DNA of 64,000 nt. It comes from Zygaena filipendulae. Its lineage: Eukaryota > Arthropoda > Insecta > Lepidoptera > Zygaenidae. Within the stretch, counting starts at the first letter, position 1. Every line of letters starts with the position of its first letter. The notes below the pieces were generated by a model. The model ran no database searches. It was not told the DNA's origin and was given only the letters and a program-made list of their open reading frames with translations. Shown one piece after another: positions 43,140 to 53,762 of this stretch. The position numbers were made by a program, and so were the translations under genes. The DNA lies in NCBI GenBank assembly GCA_907165275.2, contig OU015658.1, forward strand, positions 2,554,501-2,618,500, read 5' to 3'.

Positions 43140-43480
43140 CTTTGCGATTCACCCCCATCTAGTGGCAGAGGCGCGAACCTCGACGGATGTCAACCCCCCA
43201 CCTCCCTAGGGTGGCGGCCTCTCCGCATCGTATCCCTTTTTTCTTCGCTCCACACCCTTATCCGTACCTGAGCTTTCTTTATCCGTCGGCTGAACTTTTT
43301 CTTTACACCCATTTCGCTCTAACACACGGTGGATTGCGTTACGGATGTGACACCGCTCGTGGCGTCCCGCTCTGGCGCGCCAAAGAAAAAAGATCTGTTT
43401 ATAAAAATTTGAACGCAGATGGGTACGGGCTCCATTGGACGTATTGTGGGGTAATGCTTCATATGCGAGGGGTGGGAGTT
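43140..43480. other. GC-rich island with overlapping antisense ORFs
   Basis: CGGATGTCAACCCCCCACCT, CCCTAGGGTGGCGGCCTCTC, CGTGGCGTCCCGCTCTGGCG. A 133-codon plus ORF (43187-43588) and a 106-codon minus ORF (43206-43526) occupy the same DNA; neither has a recognisable domain. The open frames may simply reflect few A/T stops in GC-richer DNA. A regulatory island or exon cannot be excluded. Confidence 0.3.
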
Positions 43481-43929
43481 TTTTTGTACACGCGTTTGGA
43501 TCGAAATGAAAAAAAGTGCACCCCAACAGAAGACGGGCTTTCTTTTAGGTACCTATACCTATATTCGTTTCATTTCCAATTTCGATAACAAAGCTATGTT
43601 TTTTTCTTGTCTATTTTTTTTTTGTTGGGCCTTTTGTTCGGCTTTCCTCGAAATAATTGTGCGGCCCGCCGTTGCTAATTCGTTTGGCTTTCTCATAAAT
43701 CCTGCATCTTTGACCGCTGAATTATGATATTTTTTCTTCTTTTTTCCCTCAGTTACCTAGTGCGGTGTTACGTTCATAATTTGTTCATTTGCGGATTCCA
43801 GATTAAAAAAGCTATACGATGAGAAATATTTTGTTTTTATTAAAACATATTTAAGGCGATGCCTGACTTCTGACTTCTCTTTTATTTTAAGTTAACACCT
43901 ATATTATGTTTATAAGAAAAAAACAATTT
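43481..43929. other. Non-coding stretch
   Basis: T-rich runs (TTTTTTTTTTGTTGGGCC near 43614) and ordinary AT-rich DNA. No feature recognised. Confidence 0.4.
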
Positions 43930-44027
43930 TTGTATGCATTGGTCCGATTGTGATAAAACTTTGGCGGTATAAAGAGATCGTGCGGGAACCCGAAAGTCAC
44001 GCGGGTAAAACTGCGGGGCACAGCTAG
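43930..44027 (+). mobile_element. Truncated Helitron-like copy
   Basis: CATTGGTCCGATTGTGATAA, GAGATCGTGCGGGAACCCG, AAAGTCACGCGGGTAAAACT, GCGGGGCACAGCTAG before T. The 5' half is missing. Confidence 0.65.
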
Positions 44028-44049
44028 TTAATACTAAAGTTATAAGATT

Positions 44050-44180
44050 AGCCCTTTCACCGCCACGTTTTTGTAGCCATAGGAAAAAGATTACTAAGAT
44101 AAGGCTACAAAAACATGGCCATTAGGCCTACCTACAGACCATACGTCCTAGGCATGATTTCTCCTAGCGGTGGAAATGCT
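44050..44180. mobile_element. Small MITE, 131 bases
   Basis: AGCCCTTTCACCGCCACG and AGCGGTGGAAATGCT are imperfect inverted ends, with TTA on each side. Inside, CACGTTTTTGTAGCC and GGCTACAAAAACATGG form a second stem with one mismatch. No coding capacity. Confidence 0.65.
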
Positions 44181-44639
44181 TAATGTTTATCATTTAATCT
44201 AATAATTACAAAATTCTGTGCAGTTGTTTGTTAGCAGATGTAATATTACGTGGCTGGCTGACTGGTAAAAATGTTAAAATGTTAATGTTACAATTTTGTT
44301 TATTTTTCACTTTTAAATGAGTCGGTTTATAATTTATCTCAGTTACAATAGCCTAATGTGAACTGTTGATCACCTTTTACAAAATATTGCTTTTCCCGAT
44401 GCAAGGACGAGAATTGTTGAGGATTCTCCTGGTACATCACCATCAATTCCACTTTGCCATATTCATTGTGACGAGCATAAATTGTTTAGAAACCATATTA
44501 AAGTTAACGGATCGGAACCCGTGAAATACCTATTATTCAGTAGTTCCGATGACCATCTGTGGTGACTGGTGTTCATCATACATTTCACTTCTTGAAATTA
44601 ACGATTTACTGTAAAAAATACCCAAATCGCTATAGGTGT
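44181..44639. other. Non-coding stretch
   Basis: Nothing recognised; AT-rich with a mild GC rise near 44400-44460. Confidence 0.4.
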
Positions 44640-44880
44640 GCCTATAATTTTTGAAAAGTTCCCTCGATTTCTCCAAGATCACATCATATCCCAACTTGGG
44701 GCAATGGGACCAATTTCGGAGTATACCCTTTCATACAAAAAAAAGAATGTTTCAAATCGATCCAACCGTCTTCGAGTAATCGATTACCAATGTATGGTTA
44801 AAAAAAATAAAAGAAATAAAACATACATAAAGCCGAATGCAGAACCTCCTCCTTTTTGGAAGTCGGTTAAAAAGAAAAAA
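44640..44880 (-). repeat. Interspersed repeat 'TTTTAACCGACTTC' family
   Basis: Ends at the right with AACCTCCTCCTTTTTGGAAG then TCGGTTAAAAAG, the reverse complement of the opening at 34937. Inner text (TCCAACCGTCTTCGAGTAAT, GGGACCAATTTCGGAGTATA) resembles the body of such repeats. The 97-codon ORF here is repeat-derived. Confidence 0.55.
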
Positions 44881-44989
44881 AAAACACATGCTTGCTCGGT
44901 TTACCTACACAAAATGGTTTTTGACCGGTGACCGGTACCTACGCCAGTCCGAGCTTCCGCCCACCTTATCTTGTTTTGAGTTTTGACTA

Positions 44990-45108
44990 CTGCCCCCGCT
45001 AGCCAAGTTAACAGTATGGTGGTTAACGCTTAAGAAAACTAACGTCAATATGTAGACATAACACGTGGTCACGAAGAATTTTACTTTTGATAAAACGATT
45101 TTATAACC
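44990..45108. mobile_element. Partial MITE interrupted by another element
   Basis: GCTAGCCAAGTTAACAGTAT, GGTGGTTAACGCTTAAGAAA and ACACGTGGTCACGAAGAA follow the order of the element at 52079 (AGCCTAGTTGACAATTTATG, GATCGTTAATGCTATAGAAA, TCACGTGGTCAACAAAA). The copy stops where the GGGCCC-ended MITE begins; its far arm is not clearly found. Confidence 0.45.
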
Positions 45109-45507
45109 TAAAGGGCCCCACACATTAACAGTCCGCCTGCAGTCTCTGGTCCTATCGGTTGGCCTGCCGTTCATGGTCTGCATAGCCCACACATTATAGC
45201 GATTACTGCCTGCCGACAATGGTCGAATACCGGCTTTGAGTCTACACACTAGCAGGTGGCAATCGACAGTTTCACCCGCGCCAGCAGCGGCCTGAATAGC
45301 GGCTCGGGTCACCCGAGTCGGGTGGTAATCATGGACTGCCCGGCCGATACCTGTCGACGCAGGCCTGTGACGGCAAGCAGCCACACATGCTGGGTTCGGA
45401 TTGCCCTTCAATCCAAAACCTTCAGGGGAACTGTGAGTCTGTGATCTATTGAGATAAACTGACAGGCTGATATCCGCCGGCGGACTGTTAATGTGTGGGG
45501 CCCTTTA
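45109..45507. mobile_element. GC-rich MITE with TAAAGGGCCC ends, 399 bases
   Basis: TAAAGGGCCCCACACATTAA then CAGTCCGCC at the left is repeated inverted at the right (GGCGGACTGTTAATGTGTGG then GGCCCTTTA), about 29 bases matching. It is much richer in GC than its flanks. The 168-codon minus-strand ORF spanning 44905-45411 crosses the left boundary and has no domain, so it is not a gene. Target-site duplication not clear (ATAACCT and ATACCT nearby). Confidence 0.85.
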
Positions 45508-47780
45508 ATACCTACCACGTCATGCGTTTGATTTCCACGATACAAGCCTCAAATACATAATGTTGCTTAACGGTTGTCTAATGGCATTTAATATTTAATT
45601 ATCTAACATATAAGTAATGTAAGTGGTATAAAAATTGCATATGTAAATAGTTAACAAGTCACAATAAAATACAAATAAATTGTGTCGCCAACAATAAAAT
45701 CTATTTACTAGTCAACAAGTGCAGTTCGACTGTATACGTCAAAATACACAATACCCACGTCAAAACTCAATAGATCGATGCACAATAGTGGGCTGGCAAC
45801 CCCTCAATACCGGCAACTATCGAATCGAGCACACAATGTGGCCTATTAGGGTGTAAATCGATTGATTCTGTACACGAGTCAAGTGGTTTTTATTCATTCA
45901 TTCTTCGTGAGTTACTCGATTGATCTCTCATAGACATTTTATTATTGAAAGACGCGTCTATACCAATTTTATGTTCACATTTTAAATAATAAAAAAAAAA
46001 AAATTTTTAGCGTCTGCCAGTAGGTATGAATAGGTCACAAGGTTTTAAAAATAAGTATCTAACCTCAAGAGAAAGATAATCGTTAGTTTATCTAACATCA
46101 ATAGGAAAATAAAGAAGAATGACTTTCGTTCAGTATAAATTTATTTTCCTCTCTACATTTATTTTCGTAGAGTTGCTAAGGTCCGTATTATTGACACTAA
46201 TGGTTAGTACTCAAGAGCTGATCACCTACCGAGATTATTGTGTGACTCTTTTAATGGGCATAAACTAAGAAGACATTATGACTTGAAAACGAATCCAGTT
46301 TGATTACAGTTTTGTAATACGGGCCTAAGAATGTAATTAGTTACTTAGATAATAATATATACTGTAACCTATCTGAATAAAAAAAAGAAAAACAGAAGTT
46401 ATACTCACTTGTTATAATACTATTGTGGTAGTCCAAAAAAGAATTGGAACAAAGATAAATTGGTTCTCTTCGTAGCCCCGCTTACGATCCACAGCCAGCT
46501 TGAACTGTTTTGCTGACCTTCACTGTCTAATCACAAAATAAAAACACTAAACTAAAAATGAAAAAAATACGTAGTTATATTTCCAGTAAAATAAAAACTG
46601 TAGCCTGATGTCAATTTCAGTTCTAAGTTCGTTTTATTGTAAGTCAAAAGTAAAACCTTATAGGTTATGTACTTAGCGACTGACTTCTGCCAAAAGATAT
46701 AGAATCTAAACTGCATTTGACTAAAACGTGGGAAGAGACGCCAGCCGCATCTTCACACGAAATTAATTAAAGCATGTTTAACAAAAAAGAAAAAAACGTG
46801 TTGCTTGCCAATTTACATAGCAACGCATGGTCACATTGCGAATTTAAAAAAAAATTAAATGAATTAAAAACTACTTCACAAAGGACATTTTTATTAAATG
46901 TAACGAATGCACTTTATTAAGCAACAAGTTTGTTAAAAGGAACTTCTTAAATTTCACTTCCTTATAAATATTTATTCATCAAAACAAAATTATATGCAAA
47001 TAACAGTAGTTACAGGGCAAGTCAAGAAATGGGTTAACCGTTTTGCACACGCACCCCTTATTTCTTAAATGTACCATCAACAACGTCTCCCGTGCAAGAA
47101 ATATAGACTCAAGAGGAGAATAAATAGAGTTTCGGATGGCGTTTCCCAAAAACGATGTTTGGTAAGAAATAAATTACGCATTTTTAATTTGAAAACTTCA
47201 CACCTTGAGTTGGGGCGCAGACAGGTTTCAAGACGAATGCTCTATAAATAAAAGTTCTTTTTTGTGCTAATAATATAGGTAATTGGTGCGCAAAATATGC
47301 ACGTCGCTTGTTAGACAATTAGTGAGCAGCTGATGTCTTTGTGAAATTTATCAAGCTACTGGTAAGAAGCGGGGAACCGACGTTGGCGTTATTTCGCACT
47401 GTAGGTACACTCATACGTAATTTTATGACGCCGTCCTGCGGCCTTATAAAGCGAATTATCTTGACACATTGAATACGACGCTCTTTACTTATATGGTGAA
47501 TAGTAATTTTTAATCATTTTGTCACATTTCTTTGCCATTTAAGAGTCAACCGTATATGGAGCAATAAGATCAATTTCAAAGTTGTAAATGTATTATTTAA
47601 GTTTTCAAATAAGAACCTTCCTTTCCGACTTAGTTACATAGACTATTAAATAAAGTAGAATTATTTTTTAATATAATAGAGACCTTTAGTAATTTATAGT
47701 AGTTTATCTACTATACCAGCTGCAGTTATAGTAATATTTATAATTAAATTTAGTTTAGTATATCTTGCAAATAAATTTAG
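45508..47780. other. Long non-coding stretch
   Basis: No gene, TIR or familiar repeat. 45720-45860 has slightly balanced composition (GGGCTGGCAACCCCTCAATA, CTATCGAATCGAGCACACAA). A 60-codon ORF at 47069-47251 has basic residues but no recognised domain. Worth a conservation scan as one of the least repeat-laden parts of the window. Confidence 0.4.
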
Positions 47781-48328
47781 TATGTCTTGGATGAACATAA
47801 TCATATTATGTAGAGTTTCCGTAGGAATCCCGATATCTCCGACTGGGCTATGGCAGGCAAAACTCTGTTTAGATATTTACACCTAAAATAAAAATCTCGA
47901 TTACCTACTTTAGTCAAGTTGTGAGCCCAGTTTAGTGATAGTTTAGAGCTTATTAAAGTTTATGAAGAGTTGAATATTCGATTTAATCGAATAAAACTTC
48001 AGTCTGAGATTAAATTAAGATTAGTGCACTAATATCAACTTAAGGTAACCGTATGACGTGCGTCGTGCACTAATAACTAAATCTCGATTTAGTCCAAATC
48101 GAGCCTAAATTTTGTATTACACTGAAATTTTATTCGATTAGGTAAATTGAACATCTAACTCTACATAAACTTTAATAAGCTCTGAAATGTAAATTAACTG
48201 ACTTCTAAAAAGCTAATCTAGATTTGTAGGTGCAAATTTTATCTAAACACACCTACTGCTCCCTGCCGTAGTCTATTCGGAGATATCGGGATTCCTGCGG
48301 TAACTCTACAATATTAATCCAAGACATA
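47781..48328. mobile_element. Large fold-back element, 548 bases
   Basis: TATGTCTTGGAT and ATCCAAGACATA are the ends. Next in are GTAGAGTTTCCGTAGGAATC and GATTCCTGCGGTAACTCTAC, GATATCTCCGA and TCGGAGATATC. Deeper still are AGAGCTTATTAAAGTTTATG and CATAAACTTTAATAAGCTCT, and TAATCGAATAAAACTTCAGT and ACTGAAATTTTATTCGATTA. The two halves are inverted copies almost to the centre (about 48040). No ORF. The outer text resembles the Helitron phrase GAGTTCCCGCGGGAATCCCG. Confidence 0.85.
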
Positions 48329-48341
48329 CCCAGCTAATGCT

Positions 48342-48447
48342 ATGGAAGGGCAATCAAACCGGGTTAAGCCCGGTGCTTAAACCGGTAAAAACTCGTAAAT
48401 ACCCAGGCTTAAATCGGGCATCGGATAATTGCCCATCTATAGACTTC
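48342..48447. repeat. GC-richer inverted repeat
   Basis: GGGCAAT then AAACCGGGTTAAGCCCGG on the left; CCAGGCTTAAATCGGGCAT then AATTGCCC on the right. Imperfect inverted copies with GGTGCTTAAACCGGT between. It lies 14 bases from the fold-back element and could be a separate small MITE. Confidence 0.5.
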
Positions 48448-49443
48448 CTACCTGAGTTTTATTAGATAGAAATAATTAAAATTTCAGTAAAGTTATCTCA
48501 AATCATGTGTTTATTTGTTATTTTAACTAGTTTTCTCGTCCCATGGCGGAGTCATTGAAAAATATGCTTTATAAACCGGTAGAGATTCTGAAGGAGTTTA
48601 GCACAGACGGTTTTGTACGCATGTAGGTACATAAATATATATTCTTCGTATGAATAATAAGTCTACAAAAGCATGCAAAGCTAATATCATATTTTTTTCT
48701 CACTTTATACTTAATTCTATAATATATTGAAAAAAAAAAACGAATACCTATGGACTGAGCTCATTTAAAAAAGATACACGCATTGACTTCCCAGTCAAAA
48801 CGTTGGTAAGTAAAAAAAATATTTAAGTAGTCGAATTCAAATCGCTAACCAAACATTTGAAACTCCATATTGTACTATGTAGTTAAAAAAAAAAACAATG
48901 CCTATCACAAAAAAATATTACTCCAGCTGCGTACTAAGTACCTACCATTTTCAAAAAGGCGACTAATGATTTAGTATTATTCATAGCCTTACCGGTTTTA
49001 GATCGGAAAAAAAAACATAAAAGGGAAATAATGATATGCATGTACTACTTTCAAAATGAATACAGTTGAGACAAAAAAACAAAACTATCTCTGAATAGCG
49101 ATTTTTTTTTCATTAAATTCAAATTGGGAACGTCTCTCAGGGATATCAGTTACCGGTGTTCCGCGTTTATTCAAATCACAACATGGGAAGTTTTTGTCTA
49201 GCGCAGGACGAATTTATAATAGAAACCACTTCGGTGTTGCCATATCTTGACATCAAATATGAAATACCTAAGTGATATGTAAAACACTTGGTAATTGTGC
49301 TATTTAAAGAGCGATCACATTACATTACCGTTTATGAGCTTGAGTTATTGTTACATGCATGCCTACTTGTCATTATAGCAATCTTTGAGTCTATTTTTCA
49401 TAATACATATTTATTCTAACTTTAATCTTTATGCCTACTGTGA
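48448..49443. other. Non-coding AT-rich stretch
   Basis: Several A runs of 9-11 bases; no gene or repeat family recognised. Confidence 0.45.
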
Positions 49444-49653
49444 TCCTACTAATATTATAAATGTGAAAGTGCGGATGTTTGAATGTTTAGAGGATGTTTG
49501 TTATTCAATGACGCAAAAACGGCTGAACAGATTTAGATTAAATTTGGCGTGCACGTTTTCAGGGGTACAGAGAAGGACATAGGGTACTTTTTATCCCGGG
49601 ATTCCCGCGGGAACTCCGAAATTACCGCGGGTGAAACCACGGGGCACAGCTAG
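49444..49653 (+). mobile_element. Best-preserved Helitron-like copy
   Basis: Inserted between A and T: A then TCCTACTAATATTATAAATG at the left, CACAGCTAG then T at the right. In order: GTGAAAGTGCGGATGTTTG, GACGCAAAAACGGCTGAACA, GGCGTGCACGTTTTCAGGGG, TACAGAGAAGGACATAGGGT, TTTTTATCCCGGGATTCCCG, CCGCGGGTGAAACCACGG. About 210 bases. It has a short internal duplication (GGATGTTTG twice) absent from other copies. Confidence 0.88.
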
Positions 49654-50647
49654 TCTAACTATATTGATGCTTGTTTTCTTGAATTAGTTATAGAGAAATT
49701 ACACTGAGATCCATACTTTTTTCGGCGATTCTCTAATTTTCTCTACATCTTAATGACTCAGACAGGATACGACGGTATACGCACAAGTCCTTAGCTCGAA
49801 GTGATCACAGCCATTATATTCTGTTGACACCGAGTACCGCGTGACGTCATTAACCCTTCAAACGCTGCGGTGTGCATTTGCATACATTTATTTTTTCTTA
49901 AAGCGTACACTTTTTTCTCAACTTTTATTCATTTTGCTCACCTCCTGCGACTATTCTATGCAACTAAAAAGAATTATAACCCTGTGTTGTTCAGATGTTA
50001 ATGAGTTTTTTGTTCGTAACAATAAATTATATGCAAGCTTTATACTGTTTCAAATCCGTTGAAATATAATAATACATATTTGGGTTAAGATGGTTACAGA
50101 TGTTTTTAATAACTTCTACAAAAGTTATATAAAATGCAGCTGTAAGAGGTTATCACCTACTTGTTTTTATTAATATTAAATATTTAAAAATAAAATGGTC
50201 ATTAAAACTATATACTTAAATAATAATACGTTATGACAATTTGAGTTTTAATTATGAATAATAAGTGGAGTAACGATTATAATATTGCGATAACACGCAG
50301 ATCTCATATTACTTATGTTATTAGTTTATTTTTTGGAAACATATAGACTACTTTAATATTATGCTATTATAATATCATATATTATAACTATAATATTTTC
50401 TATAAAACACACAGGTAAAGAAAACTGATTTGTTTTTAGGTGAGGTTCTCAACCCGTGCCCCCACACCATTGACCTGAAATGAAAGCACAAACACTCAAA
50501 TACAAAATCGAACTGCAACTAAGGTTGAAAAATAATACATATTTTTAGAAATCTTTGAAAAATACTTCTTGAAAACTTGCTTATATTTTATTAAGCAAAG
50601 TAATTTAATAAGTTATCAAAGATAAATATATCTATGGGTAGGTACAC
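49654..50647. other. Non-coding AT-rich stretch
   Basis: A 73-codon ORF at 49841-50062 has no recognisable domain. GCGTGACGTCATTAACC near 49840 holds a lone TGACGTCA. No other feature. Confidence 0.4.
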
Positions 50648-51051
50648 ATAAATAAAATTGAAGTTGAATCTCTGAAACGGCTGGACCGATTTTAACGGGA
50701 CTTTCACCGGCAGATAGTTGTTATTGGGAGTAACTTAAGGCTACTTTTATTTTAGAAAAAAAAGTTCCTGCGGGAATTCCGAAACTTAATAACAATAATA
50801 CTTAATATAATTATATATGTAATACTTATAATTAAATTCGCGTGTGACCATTTCAGAGCCTTTATTCTGCCGTTTATAAATGTTAAGTTGTATATTTTTT
50901 GTTTTGTGATGTTTACCTGTAAGTAATTGTGCAATGAGCTCAATACTAGTAATCTTGTTTTCTTTATTGATGTATTGTAACAATTGTTGGTAAACTTTTT
51001 GAATAAATAAATAAATAAACTCACGCGGGTGTAACTGTAGGGCGCTGCTAG
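50648..51051 (+). mobile_element. Long-subfamily Helitron-like copy split by an insertion
   Basis: AAATAAAATTGAAGTTGAAT, CTCTGAAACGGCTGGACCG, GGGACTTTCACCGGCAGATA, TTCCTGCGGGAATTCCGAAA then CT. The expected continuation, ACTCACGCGGGTGTAAC with GGGCGCTGCTAG, does not appear until 51018. The roughly 230 bases between do not belong to the element. The front part also lacks the AACAGCTTTTCACTAAATGC and (TCTG)n blocks. Confidence 0.75.
50789..51018 (+). mobile_element. Retroposed insert with (TAAA)n tail
   Basis: Sits between GGGAATTCCGAAACT and ACTCACGCGGG of the split Helitron-like copy, and ends GAATAAATAAATAAATAAA. The repeated ACT on either side could be a minimal target-site trace. The body (TTTGTTTTGTGATGTTTACC, GTAAGTAATTGTGCAATGAG) is unknown to me. 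A 5'-truncated LINE, a SINE or a processed 3' UTR would all fit. Confidence 0.6.
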
Positions 51052-51623
51052 TTTTAAATATAAAATTTGACTTAACTTATAAGGAATCTAGTTATTAGAA
51101 AGAGAGGAATGCACAAACTTAGGTACTTTGATCAACAACCACTCAACAGGAATACCGTTGGCTCCTTTAGCTATCAAAAAGCTGATCAAATTCTATCAAC
51201 CGCAGCGGCACAAAGTGTTTGGGCAAATTGATCTATATCCATTCGCTATCATAAATAGAGTATTAAAAAATCAAAACGAGCAAAAGGTCAAAGTCGATTC
51301 ACGAAAAAAAATCAAAGAAAACTAAATGAAAAGAAATACAAATTATACTTACCAAAAATTTGAATGAATACTTGTTATTGACTTGGACGTTTAAGTTTAA
51401 TTAACTTATATCTTACGAAATATTTATCTATTCGGTTAAATACAAAAATCTTTTACAAGTAAATTAAAATTATTTAGTTCAGACGCTTTAAATACTTACA
51501 CAAAAAAACGATTTTCGTTGAGGTTTCTTTCATGGAAATCATGAATGCTCTTTAATGAATATAAATAGAGACCCCAGTACCCAAACTCTATACGGTTTTA
51601 TTAAATAACTGATTTAAATAAGG
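51052..51623. other. Non-coding stretch
   Basis: A 65-codon plus-strand ORF (51128-51325) lacks AT-driven bias in its first half but shows no domain. Nothing else recognised. Confidence 0.4.
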
Positions 51624-51950
51624 AATTGGGTATTCTCCAGGGTATGAAAATCGAAATTCTAATTAGTCCGTCAGCTAGAAAAAAAAATAATAGACACGTA
51701 TTTTTTGCTTTGTCAAATAAATGAAAATAAAGATGGATAAAGCGAATTAAAGTTTAGGGTGGGGAACTAGTGACGTCAATATTCAGTATAGGCCCCATAC
51801 AAACTGCACCGGTTTGTGACGTCACGCGAAATTTCAACTCAATGTATCGTCGTTATTTTTTGATTACGTAAAAAAAGAAGAAAATACGTGTCCAACATTT
51901 TTTACTAATCTTCACGAGGGACTAAAAAAAAAATTGTCAAGTAGCCAATT
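51624..51950 (+). mobile_element. TGACGTCA-bearing MITE, copy D
   Basis: AATTGGGTATTCTCCAGGGT on the left, AATTGTCAAGTAGCCAATT on the right; inner blocks AATTCTAATTAGTCCGTCAG, GGGAACTAGTGACGTCAATA and TTTGTGACGTCACGCGAAAT. Its outermost ends (AATTGGG) differ from copies A and B (TAATGGG) and match copy E, so two terminal subtypes exist. Confidence 0.8.
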
Positions 51951-52078
51951 CAATATTTATCATTTAAATTAACCGATATTCTTTTCGCTATCTAAATCGA
52001 TGTAGATTTACCAACAAACGCACTGCCATCACTTGCAATATAATTAGTTGATTTTTGCTGCTTATTTATAGCAGAACT

Positions 52079-52272
52079 GCCTCCTTAGCCTAGTTGACAA
52101 TTTATGATCGTTAATGCTATAGAAAACAAGGAACTTATGGTCATCTCACGTGGTCAACAAAAATACTCCAATCAAAAGTACACAGTTCGTGACCTCATGA
52201 CATGACGGTACTTGTCTTAGGTTTCTATAGCGATAACGATCATGCATTGTAAACTTGGCTGAGAGGGCTTTG
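52079..52272. mobile_element. MITE with GCCTAGTTGACAAT-type ends
   Basis: GCCTAGTTGACAATTTATGA, TCGTTAATGCTATAGAAA on the left; TTTCTATAGCGATAACGATC, ATGCATTGTAAACTTGGC on the right, an inverted match over about 45 bases. Middle: TCACGTGGTCAACAAAAATA, GTGACCTCATGACATGACGG. About 194 bases. Confidence 0.75.
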
Positions 52273-53502
52273 GTATAGTTTGAGAAACGCCGACTCATTA
52301 TATTTAACCGTCCGAATATTTATAAGGAGCGTACCCGAAGCCCGCAATTTGTCCCGAGTGGTAATGCGCACAAAAACAAGAATTCATTATGCAGATGAAA
52401 AGAGGAAGAAAAAAATTCACAAAATAGTTTCCTGCCAGTGAATATTTGATTCCCATGGACTCATTAAGTGACGGGTTGTGATTTGTGATAGACGTGTTAC
52501 ATTATCAAGTGGTGTTCCAAGTTTAACTTTTTGTCATTTATGACCTGCGACCTGCAACTGATTAGCATTTACTCAATCTATGGAGTAATGACACACTTTT
52601 TAGGGCATATTGTTTAAGTGACTGTTTCTTTCATATAGGTATTTGTTCCTATAATTAGTCTTAGACTTGGTGTGATAAGCAGAACTTTTTGTGATCTACG
52701 TTCGGTTACCGTAAAAGATTTGGTTACAAAAGCAATATTTTTTGGGTAAACTTTCAAACTCTCCATTCTCTACCTAACTTTATACAGTGAATGAATTCAA
52801 GGTGAAAAGAAACTGACAAAAATTTCAAACGCTAGTATATGGTAGTGTCTCTTTGCTTTTGTCACTATTTGCTTTCGTCTTTGGTTGCTTAACGTTTGTG
52901 ACGTTTACTTAAATTCACTTTGAAGTGACAGCTTATCCAGTAATAGATTCTACCTACACTCTTCCGTCTGTCTATAAATAGACGTGTGCTTTTTTATTCA
53001 AAATTCAAATAAAGAACGGGGCCTTGTTATACTGTTTGCACAAGGAAGCCTGTATAAGGCTGTGTACACATTTTGCGCTGCGTACCTATATATAGAGGCC
53101 CGCATATAAAATTGAACGCATTTTTAGTAAACACGCCTCGCGAGGGGAGAGGGCGCGAGTGGCACGGGGGCTGAGTAATGGCTGCCGAATGTCGCGAGAA
53201 TCCATTTTGTGCCCTCCCCCCCCCCACACGCTGCTGTCGCGTTAGCAGACAGGATATGCGAAAAATTTAGAAGTTTTCCTTTTTGGATTCATATTTTGCT
53301 GGGGGCATACGTAATAGCGAATTTTTACGTGTGGGTGAAATTTGGTAATTTTTAAAGCATTCTTAGGTATAAAAAATTAGTGGGTACTTATATCAGTGTC
53401 GATATAAAACGTTTCTGTATAGGGAATACTAAAATGAAAGTTGAAACCGCAAAGGCAACATTAAAAGTAGGTATTCAATTACTTTTGGAAGCACTTTTGG
53501 AA
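52273..53502. other. Non-coding stretch with a GC-rich patch
   Basis: 53085-53260 is CpG-rich (ACGCCTCGCGAGGGGAGAGG, GCGCGAGTGGCACGGGGGC, a run of 12 C near 53214-53225, GCTGTCGCGTTAGC). It overlaps a 66-codon minus-strand ORF without a domain. A TATATATAGAGG string lies just upstream. It could be promoter-like or unique DNA; no repeat signature. Confidence 0.35.
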
Positions 53503-53762
53503 GCACCTTTGGCGTAGTGTTAAGTGAACCTATCTGATACGCCAGGTATCGTGGGTTCGATCCTGATATAAGGATAAACATTTATGTAATAATCTTTTCC
53601 GCTTTTACTCTGAGTCTCGGTGTTGAGTATAGTTATCATCATCAAAAAATCATCAGTAAATAAAAGTATGTCGGTAAGTCTTGTAGGTACTAGGTACCCA
53701 TAGTACAAGCTGTGCTTAGCATGGTGGGACTGTGTGATACCTAATTTCCAATTATTTGTAAA
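53503..53762 (+). mobile_element. tRNA-derived SINE
   Basis: RNA polymerase III promoter: A box TGGCGTAGTGTTAAGTG (from 53510) and B box GGTTCGATCC (53554-53563), spaced as in a tRNA. Downstream: CTGAGTCTCGGTGTTGAGTA, GTACTAGGTACCCATAGTAC, AAGCTGTGCTTAGCATGGTG, GGACTGTGTGATAC, the usual 3' part of a widespread lepidopteran SINE group (similar to the one called Metulj in Heliconius, from memory). About 260 bases, probably an old copy. The 5' flank has TTTTGGAAGCAC twice. Confidence 0.75.

Noticed and set aside
43187..43588. 133-codon plus-strand ORF with a 106-codon antisense ORF
   Set aside because: Both occupy the same GC-richer patch, neither shows a domain or coding-like periodicity by eye, and the antisense overlap suggests composition rather than a gene.
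44905..45411. 168-codon minus-strand ORF, the longest in the window
   Set aside because: It runs through most of a MITE and out across its left inverted end, has no recognisable domain, and owes its length to the GC-rich, stop-poor repeat.
53503..53580. Functional tRNA gene on the plus strand
   Set aside because: Same reasoning: tRNA-like promoter boxes followed by a typical SINE 3' part; no complete cloverleaf.
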